A DNA stretch of 11,154 nucleotides, taken from NCBI GenBank assembly GCA_004557315.1, contig SFEH01000069.1, positions 1 through 11,154 of the forward strand. The letters are read 5' to 3'. Under the pieces are notes generated by a model. That model was not told where the DNA came from. It saw nothing but the letters and a program-made list of their open reading frames with translations, and ran no database searches. A program made the translations under genes and the position numbers. The stretch's first letter is position 1; every line of letters starts with the position of its first letter. Positions 6,169 through 11,154 of the stretch are shown piece by piece. Source of the DNA: Bacteroidales bacterium. Lineage in GTDB: Bacteria > Bacteroidota > Bacteroidia > Bacteroidales > UBA3663.

Positions 6169-6887
6169 AATTGTGAAGTGAGAGCTCTCCAAAGATTATC
6201 ATCGGGCACAGGAGCCTCAATAATAGTATCAACTTTGGATACAGGATGTACAAAATTGACTTTGCGAGAATGAAGCGATATTCCACCGTCGGGATTGCTT
6301 CGAGGAGAGCCATATTTAAGATCACCCTTGATAGTCAAACCAATATGCGAGAGCTGACAGCGGATCTGATGATGACGCCCTGTGAAAAGTTGCACTTCCA
6401 GTAGAGCATAGCGGTCGGTGGTGGAAATGACCTTGTAATGGAGCCGTGCCTCCTTTGAATTTGGCACCTCATGGTCGTAGGCAACAGAGCGGTTTTGCTT
6501 CTCATTGCGCACGAGCCAGTTGGTCAAATCAGCTTCCCTTGCAGGCAAAGGCTTTGACTTTTTACATTTTACGTTCTGTAAATCAGCGTCTGACCATACA
6601 TTTGGCACTATGCACCAATAGGTCTTATGAATCTTGCCTTCGGCAAACATTCGGTTGATGCGCTCGAGTGCCTTGCTGGTCTTTGCAAAAATCACCACGC
6701 CTGTAGTTGGGCGGTCAAGTCGGTGAGTCACACCGAGGAACACGTTGCCAGGCTTCTGATCTCGCTCCTTGATGAATCGTTTCAGAGTCTCGCCGAGAGG
6801 TTCATCACCCGTCTTATCGCCTTGCACAATCTCATGGCAAGTCTTGCTGACCACAATGAGATGATTGTCTTCGTATATTACTTGCAT
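6165..6887 (-). CDS. RluA-family pseudouridine synthase
   Basis: A 240-residue enzyme that converts specific uridines in rRNA or tRNA to pseudouridine. It begins directly with the catalytic domain (VIYEDNHLIVVSKTCHEIVQ) and has no N-terminal S4 RNA-binding domain, as in the shorter RluA-type members. The catalytic motif is GVTHRLDRPTTGVVIFAKT with Asp58. The family's second motif appears as GRHHQIRCQLSHIG (170-183), where many relatives have GRTHQIR, followed by GDLKYGS. The target base cannot be assigned. The ATG at 6885-6887 is preferred over one nine codons upstream, because the -7 box at 6904-6911 lies within the longer version. The gene overlaps the glycosyltransferase start by 4 bases (ATGA) and heads that three-gene unit. 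Confidence 0.9.
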   Translation of the reverse strand: MQVIYEDNHLIVVSKTCHEIVQGDKTGDEPLGETLKRFIKERDQKPGNVFLGVTHRLDRPTTGVVIFAKTSKALERINRMFAEGKIHKTYWCIVPNVWSDADLQNVKCKKSKPLPAREADLTNWLVRNEKQNRSVAYDHEVPNSKEARLHYKVISTTDRYALLEVQLFTGRHHQIRCQLSHIGLTIKGDLKYGSPRSNPDGGISLHSRKVNFVHPVSKVDTIIEAPVPDDNLWRALTSQL

Positions 6888-6901
6888 TATTAAAAAATTT
6901 T

Positions 6902-6957
6902 GACAAATGTACACTTTTTTTCGTTTTCAAAGGCAAAAAATAGGACAAAATTGTACA
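6902..6957. repeat. Two near-identical copies of GACAAA(AT)TGTACA in the divergent intergenic region
   Basis: GACAAATGTACA (6902-6913) and GACAAAATTGTACA (6944-6957) differ only by a two-base insertion and start 42 bases apart, about four helical turns. The first copy covers the -7 box of the pseudouridine synthase promoter; the second contains the palindrome TTGTACAA. They could be operator half-sites or chance similarity in AT-rich DNA. Confidence 0.3.
6904..6911 (-). promoter_or_regulatory. Bacteroidetes -7 box for the pseudouridine synthase unit
   Basis: The minus strand reads TACATTTG, matching TAnnTTTG, 16 bases before the chosen ATG at 6887. Further upstream on the minus strand a T-rich stretch with TTTTTTGCC could serve as the -33 element, though the spacing is slightly long. 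The leader would be only about 10 bases. Confidence 0.5.
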
Positions 6958-7027
6958 AATTATTAGATTTTTTATGTTTTACAGCATATTTTGGGCAAAA
7001 ATCATACAAACTTTACAATATCTTTCC

Positions 7028-7035
7028 TATCTTTG
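7028..7035 (+). promoter_or_regulatory. Bacteroidetes -7 box for the SusC/SusD operon
   Basis: TATCTTTG followed by CGGTCGG matches TAnnTTTG. The expected start point is near 7042, leaving a leader of about 74 bases before the SusC ATG at 7116. The leader is A/T-rich, ending in a run of A and T before the ATG, with no Shine-Dalgarno sequence, as is common for strongly translated genes in this phylum. The -33 region is not clear. I see no strong hairpin in the leader. Confidence 0.6.
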
Positions 7036-7115
7036 CGGTCGGAAATTCATAAAAGGCAAAAATATACTAACGCAATAACAGCTATATACAATTTCTTTTA
7101 AAAAATTATTTATTT

Positions 7116-10100
7116 ATGTCTATCGTTCAATTTTTCAAGAAGGGGACAAAGACACTTGCCACAGTGCTTGTGATGCTCCTTGTAAGTTGCACTTTGGCAT
7201 TTGCTCAGAACACAGTGACAGGAACAGTCATTGACGATCTCGGCGAACCAGTAATGGGTGCAAGTGTCGTTCAGAAAGGCACAACAAATGGCTGTACTAC
7301 CGACCTTGATGGTAACTTCACATTGAATGTACCAAAAGGCAGTACACTTGTCGTTTCTTTCGTTGGTTATGTAACACAGGAGGTGAATGTAAACAGCAAC
7401 AAACTTAACATCACCCTGTCGGAAGACAGTCAGCTTCTCGGCGAGACAGTAGTCATCGGTTATGGTACAATGGCTCGTAAAGATGTCACATCTTCAATCA
7501 CTACAGTCAAGGCAAAGGATCTCAACCAGGGCGTATTCACCGATGCCGGTTCTATGCTCCAGGGTAAGGTAGCAGGTCTTGTCGTAACCACTACTGGCGA
7601 CCCTAACGGCAGCCCAAGTATGACTCTCCGTGGTGCTTCTTCTCTCCGTGGTGGCGCTGCAATGTCTCCATATTACGTAATAGACGGTATTCCAGGCGTT
7701 GACATCTCAATGGTTGCTCCTGACGATATCGAGTCGATCGACGTGCTCCGCGATGCAACAGCAACTGCCATCTATGGTTCGAAGGCTGCCAACGGCGTGA
7801 TCATCGTCACCACAAAGAAGGGCAAGAAGAATCAGGAACGTGTCAATGTGACTTACTCTGGTTATGTCGCTTTCGACGCAGCCCTCAACACTCTCGACAT
7901 GGCTTCTGCCCAGGACATCCGCGACTATGTCAAGAAGAACAACATCAACTATATGTATGATGGCGGTGGCAATACCGACTGGCAGAAGGAAGTGCTCCAG
8001 ACAGCGACAAGCCACAACCACAACATCTCGATCAATGGCGGTTCTGCCAAGACTACATACATGGCATCAATGAACCTCGTCAAGCGCGAAGGTGTAGTGA
8101 TCGGTTCAAAGAGCGACCGTGCCAATGTTCGTTCTTTGATCTCTACCAAGGTGCTAAAGGACAAGCTTGAGATTTCAGCTGGTGTCAATGCAATGTACGG
8201 AAAGAACGTAGGTGTTCCAATGGGTGACGAAGGTGCTTCTGTGCTCGATGCAATGAACTACTTTAACCCAACCCTCGATATCTATACTAAAGATGGCAGC
8301 GACTGGTCACATGGTGACGGCTCAAACAACTACAACCCTCTGTCACTCATCAACGAGGACAAGTCACAGACTCAGTGGAAGCGTATGCAGTTCATCGGCA
8401 AGGCAACATTGAACATCATCGATGGCCTTACTTGGAACATGAACTACTCATACAACAACAAGCAGCGCACTTACAGCTCATACCACACACACAACACTCA
8501 GATCATCAACAAGTATGGCAACTGCAGCCCTGACCTCAATGGTGTGGCAAACCGCAGCACATACTTCGGCCATGGCCAGACATTCGAGACTTACGGCAAC
8601 TATGACAACACATTTGCCGACAAGCACAAGGTAGGTGTCATGATTGGTTACTCTTGGGAGGAGAACACCGACAACGATGGTTTCGGTCTCACTGTCAACA
8701 ACTTCTTCGACGATCAGCTCGGCTGGAACAACCTCACATACGCAGGTATGATGAAGAACGGCATGAAGTGGGTTGAGTCTGGTACAATCGAGACAGTCCG
8801 CAACATCTCTTTCTATGGTCGTGCAAGCTACTCATACAACTCTAAGTATATGCTCCAGGCAACCGTTCGTCGCGATGGTTCATCGGTATTCGGCAAGGGC
8901 AACCAGTGGGGTACCTTCCCTTCTGTCTCTGTTGCATGGAACGTGACTGAAGAAGATTTCATGAAGGATCAGAACGTCATCGACAACCTCAAGCTCCGTC
9001 TCGGTTATGGTGTTTCAGGTAATGCAATGGGCTTCGGTGCTTACTCTGCAGTAGCTACTTACGGTTCGACTGGCAACATCGACAATGGCTACGTGATGCT
9101 CGGTGCAACAAAGCTTGCCAACCCTGACCTCAAGTGGGAGACTACAGGTATGTTCAACGTCGGTGTTGACTTCGGCTTCTTCGACGGTCGTCTCTCTGGT
9201 AGCATCGAATACTACAACAAGGTGACCAAGGATCTGATCTGGGATTACCCTGTATCATCTTACTCACAGCCATTCGGTTCGATCTCAGCCAACGTGGGTC
9301 AGATCACCAACAATGGTGTGGAATTCTCGCTCACTGCTACTCCGGTACAGACCAAGGACTTCACTTGGAGCACAACTCTCAACCTCTCGCACAACAAGAA
9401 TATTGTTGATAAACTCTCGAACGAGACTTACAAGACCTCTCTCTTCACACAGGGCGACCCAATGGTTGCAGGTGTTTCTGCCAACGGCTGGACACAGCGC
9501 ATCATGGAAGGCGAGCCTCTCGGTACATTCTACACTTACGAATGGGCAGGCGTAGATTCTGAGGGCGTTTCAGTTTATTACACTCATGACGAGAATGGCA
9601 AGCGCGACGGCAAGACAACTCGCGACCCAGACCTCAAGGACCGCACTATCACTGGTTGTGCTCAGCCTAAGGTAAACCTCGGTTGGAGCAACAATTTCAA
9701 CTACAAGAACTGGAGCGCTTCGGCATTCTTCACAGGCGTATTCGGCCACGACGTATATAACGGACTCCGCGCTCACTATACTGCACCTGACTTCTTCGCA
9801 GGCGGCAAGAACGTCCTCAAGGAGTTCATCACCGACCGTAGCGCAAAGGATACTGGTTCGAACATCCCATCTGACCGCTTCATCGAGAAGGGCAACTATC
9901 TGCGCCTCCAGAGCCTCTCTTTGGGTTACACCTTCAAGGAGTTCAACGGCTGGCTCCAGAACCTCCAGCTCTACGTAACGATGAACAACGTCTTCACCAT
10001 CACCAACTACAAGGGTCTTGACCCAGAAGTTAACCTCGGTGGCATTGACCCAGGTGTTGACTATCGTTGGAAGGTTTACCCACACACACGCACTACAATG

Positions 10101-10124
10101 ATTGGTGCTAAGATTAACTTCTAA
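7116..10124 (+). CDS. SusC/RagA-family TonB-linked outer-membrane transporter
   Basis: A complete 1002-residue transporter of normal family length. Residues 1-30 are a signal peptide with a basic start, hydrophobic core and AFA cleavage site. Residues 31-104 form the carboxypeptidase-regulatory-like (CNA-B-type) domain, TVTGTVIDDLGEPVMGASV through DGNFTLNVPKG and SFVGY. ETVVIGYG (110-117) is a TonB-box-like string. The plug follows (about 118-240), with MLQGKVAGLVV, LRGASS and the SusC signature DVLRDATATAIYGSKAANG (209-227). The rest is a 22-strand barrel ending in GAKINF with a terminal Phe. There is no STN domain, so direct signalling to an anti-sigma factor is unlikely. It imports a nutrient, usually an oligosaccharide, with the SusD lipoprotein encoded 17 bases downstream. 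The substrate cannot be told from the sequence. Frequent C-ending codons (AAC, ATC, CTC) suggest high expression. Confidence 0.96.
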   Translation: MSIVQFFKKGTKTLATVLVMLLVSCTLAFAQNTVTGTVIDDLGEPVMGASVVQKGTTNGCTTDLDGNFTLNVPKGSTLVVSFVGYVTQEVNVNSNKLNITLSEDSQLLGETVVIGYGTMARKDVTSSITTVKAKDLNQGVFTDAGSMLQGKVAGLVVTTTGDPNGSPSMTLRGASSLRGGAAMSPYYVIDGIPGVDISMVAPDDIESIDVLRDATATAIYGSKAANGVIIVTTKKGKKNQERVNVTYSGYVAFDAALNTLDMASAQDIRDYVKKNNINYMYDGGGNTDWQKEVLQTATSHNHNISINGGSAKTTYMASMNLVKREGVVIGSKSDRANVRSLISTKVLKDKLEISAGVNAMYGKNVGVPMGDEGASVLDAMNYFNPTLDIYTKDGSDWSHGDGSNNYNPLSLINEDKSQTQWKRMQFIGKATLNIIDGLTWNMNYSYNNKQRTYSSYHTHNTQIINKYGNCSPDLNGVANRSTYFGHGQTFETYGNYDNTFADKHKVGVMIGYSWEENTDNDGFGLTVNNFFDDQLGWNNLTYAGMMKNGMKWVESGTIETVRNISFYGRASYSYNSKYMLQATVRRDGSSVFGKGNQWGTFPSVSVAWNVTEEDFMKDQNVIDNLKLRLGYGVSGNAMGFGAYSAVATYGSTGNIDNGYVMLGATKLANPDLKWETTGMFNVGVDFGFFDGRLSGSIEYYNKVTKDLIWDYPVSSYSQPFGSISANVGQITNNGVEFSLTATPVQTKDFTWSTTLNLSHNKNIVDKLSNETYKTSLFTQGDPMVAGVSANGWTQRIMEGEPLGTFYTYEWAGVDSEGVSVYYTHDENGKRDGKTTRDPDLKDRTITGCAQPKVNLGWSNNFNYKNWSASAFFTGVFGHDVYNGLRAHYTAPDFFAGGKNVLKEFITDRSAKDTGSNIPSDRFIEKGNYLRLQSLSLGYTFKEFNGWLQNLQLYVTMNNVFTITNYKGLDPEVNLGGIDPGVDYRWKVYPHTRTTMIGAKINF

Positions 10125-10141
10125 AAACTGATTCTGAGAAT

Positions 10142-11154
10142 ATGAAAACAAATAAATATCTTATATCAGCTGGAGTGCTTGCTCTCGCTATGGCCAGCTG
10201 TACAGATCTCGACGTTGATGTGAAGTCTCAGTACACAGGTCTTGTAGGTACTGAAGAGGCCATCAATGCAAACATGTCGAATGTATATTTCCAGTTCCGC
10301 GACCCTCTCGGACGTCGTTTCATGGAAGCTATGACCCTCACAAGCGATGAATATACATCATTGGCATATAGCGGTAACTGGGTTGACAGTTATGCTTACG
10401 CACACCCTTCTTACCACACACAGAAGCCTACAGATGCCACAGTTGACTGGATGGGTGTCTTGGGTCGTGCCAACGTATTGGCAAACGAAATCGTCAACTC
10501 TTCTTATCCTGACGAGCACAAGTATGGCGCACGTGCTATGCGTGCTTTCTATACTTTCATCATCATGGACAACTGGGGCGACGCTCCTCTTCCTGACATG
10601 GAATACTGCATTGCCAACAATATCGACTCAAACAACCGTGCTCCACGCGCTGAAGTAGCAAAGTGGATCGAGAAGGAACTGCTTGAGGTTTGGGACAAGC
10701 TCCCAGAGGCAACTACTGGCGAAAACTATGGCAAGCCAAACAAGTACATGGCTCTCGCTCTCCTCGCCAAGCTCTATATCAACTGGGCTGTATATACCGC
10801 TCCTTCTGTTGACCAGTATGATGCTGCAACAGCAAAGAACGAGAAGCTTGCCGACTGTATTGATGTATGCAACAAGATCATCAACGCCAACAAGTTTGCC
10901 CTCGGACCTGATGCTTATCGCTTCAAGTTCAACTGGGACAATTCAGAGCGTGTTGAAGCTGGGACAATCAAGGACTTCATCTATGCTGCTCCTTACGACA
11001 CCAAGACCGCACAGGGTATGCAGTGGGGTCGCTCACATGTATATAAGGACGTTAAGAAGATGGCAGTCAGCTACTTCGGTGAATTCCTCAATAACTCTGG
11101 TGGTGCTTACATGACCATCACTCCTGAATGTGTCGATCGCTTCAACCTCCCTGG
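10142..11154 (+). CDS. SusD/RagB-family surface lipoprotein (3' end beyond the window)
   Basis: An open frame from the ATG at 10142 to the window edge, 337 complete codons, where typical SusD proteins have 500-600. Residues 1-19 are a lipoprotein signal peptide; the lipobox is AMASC with Cys20 as the lipid-modified residue, followed by TDLDVD. SusD hallmarks follow: LGRANVLANEIVN, RAFYTFIIMDNWGDAPLPD and GKPNKYMALALLAKLYINW, the last two being parts of the TPR-like scaffold that packs on the SusC barrel. It caps the transporter on the cell surface and binds the nutrient. It is co-transcribed with susC (17-base gap, no terminator between). The sugar-binding residues usually lie in more variable regions and cannot be identified here. 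Confidence 0.93.
   Translation, partial: MKTNKYLISAGVLALAMASCTDLDVDVKSQYTGLVGTEEAINANMSNVYFQFRDPLGRRFMEAMTLTSDEYTSLAYSGNWVDSYAYAHPSYHTQKPTDATVDWMGVLGRANVLANEIVNSSYPDEHKYGARAMRAFYTFIIMDNWGDAPLPDMEYCIANNIDSNNRAPRAEVAKWIEKELLEVWDKLPEATTGENYGKPNKYMALALLAKLYINWAVYTAPSVDQYDAATAKNEKLADCIDVCNKIINANKFALGPDAYRFKFNWDNSERVEAGTIKDFIYAAPYDTKTAQGMQWGRSHVYKDVKKMAVSYFGEFLNNSGGAYMTITPECVDRFNLP

Noticed and set aside
6888..7115. Riboswitch or small RNA in the divergent intergenic region
   Set aside because: The stretch is AT-rich with promoters both ways; no stable hairpin or known riboswitch core is visible.
9570..10151. Minus-strand ORF (193 codons) opposite the end of SusC
   Set aside because: Mirror of a codon-biased gene; no family features and no promoter.
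10347..11114. Two + strand ORFs inside the SusD region
   Set aside because: They are out-of-frame readings of the SusD gene, whose own frame runs unbroken from 10142 to the window end.

Overview
The window looks like a chromosomal segment from a member of the Bacteroidales, possibly Prevotella-like. Three things point there: a SusC/SusD outer-membrane pair; likely promoters carrying the Bacteroidetes -7 box TAnnTTTG instead of an E. coli-type -10; and start codons without Shine-Dalgarno sequences. The genus is inference. I see no rRNA, tRNA, CRISPR array, insertion sequence or phage gene.

Layout. Positions 1-315 (+) hold the tail of an outer-membrane beta-barrel protein, with an in-frame TAG at 106-108, so it is cut by the window edge and probably also broken. 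Positions 316-448 separate two convergent transcription units and hold two hairpins. Positions 449-4613 (-) form a three-gene redox and sulfur unit, in transcription order: an AraC-type regulator fused to a NifX/NafY-like metal-cluster-binding domain, a small thioredoxin, and a four-domain flavoprotein (CoA-disulfide reductase-like, rhodanese, TusA, DsrE). Positions 4723-6887 (-) form a tightly packed unit: RluA-family pseudouridine synthase, family 2 glycosyltransferase and SprT-like metallopeptidase. Its gene joints are a 4-base ATGA overlap and a 3-base gap leading to a GTG start. Positions 6888-7115 are a divergent intergenic region with promoters both ways. Positions 7116-11154 (+) hold a complete SusC-like TonB-dependent transporter and the first 337 codons of its SusD-like lipoprotein, which runs off the window.

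How the genes fit together. The three redox genes plausibly work as one system. The regulator carries a Cys/His-rich module that could sense iron-sulfur or redox state, thioredoxin supplies reductant, and the flavoprotein combines a persulfide/disulfide reductase with three sulfur-carrier domains on one chain. A -7 box lies just before the regulator start, and gaps of 21 and 16 bases suggest one transcript. The SusC/D pair imports an unknown nutrient, probably a glycan; no glycoside hydrolase or sensor lies in the window to name the substrate.

The most interesting items are the AraC-NifX fusion, whose joint looks like a former intergenic region with a possible internal start, and the four-domain sulfur-relay flavoprotein directly downstream. 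Several starts are set downstream of the longest possible ORF, because the longer versions would read through promoters or into neighbouring genes.
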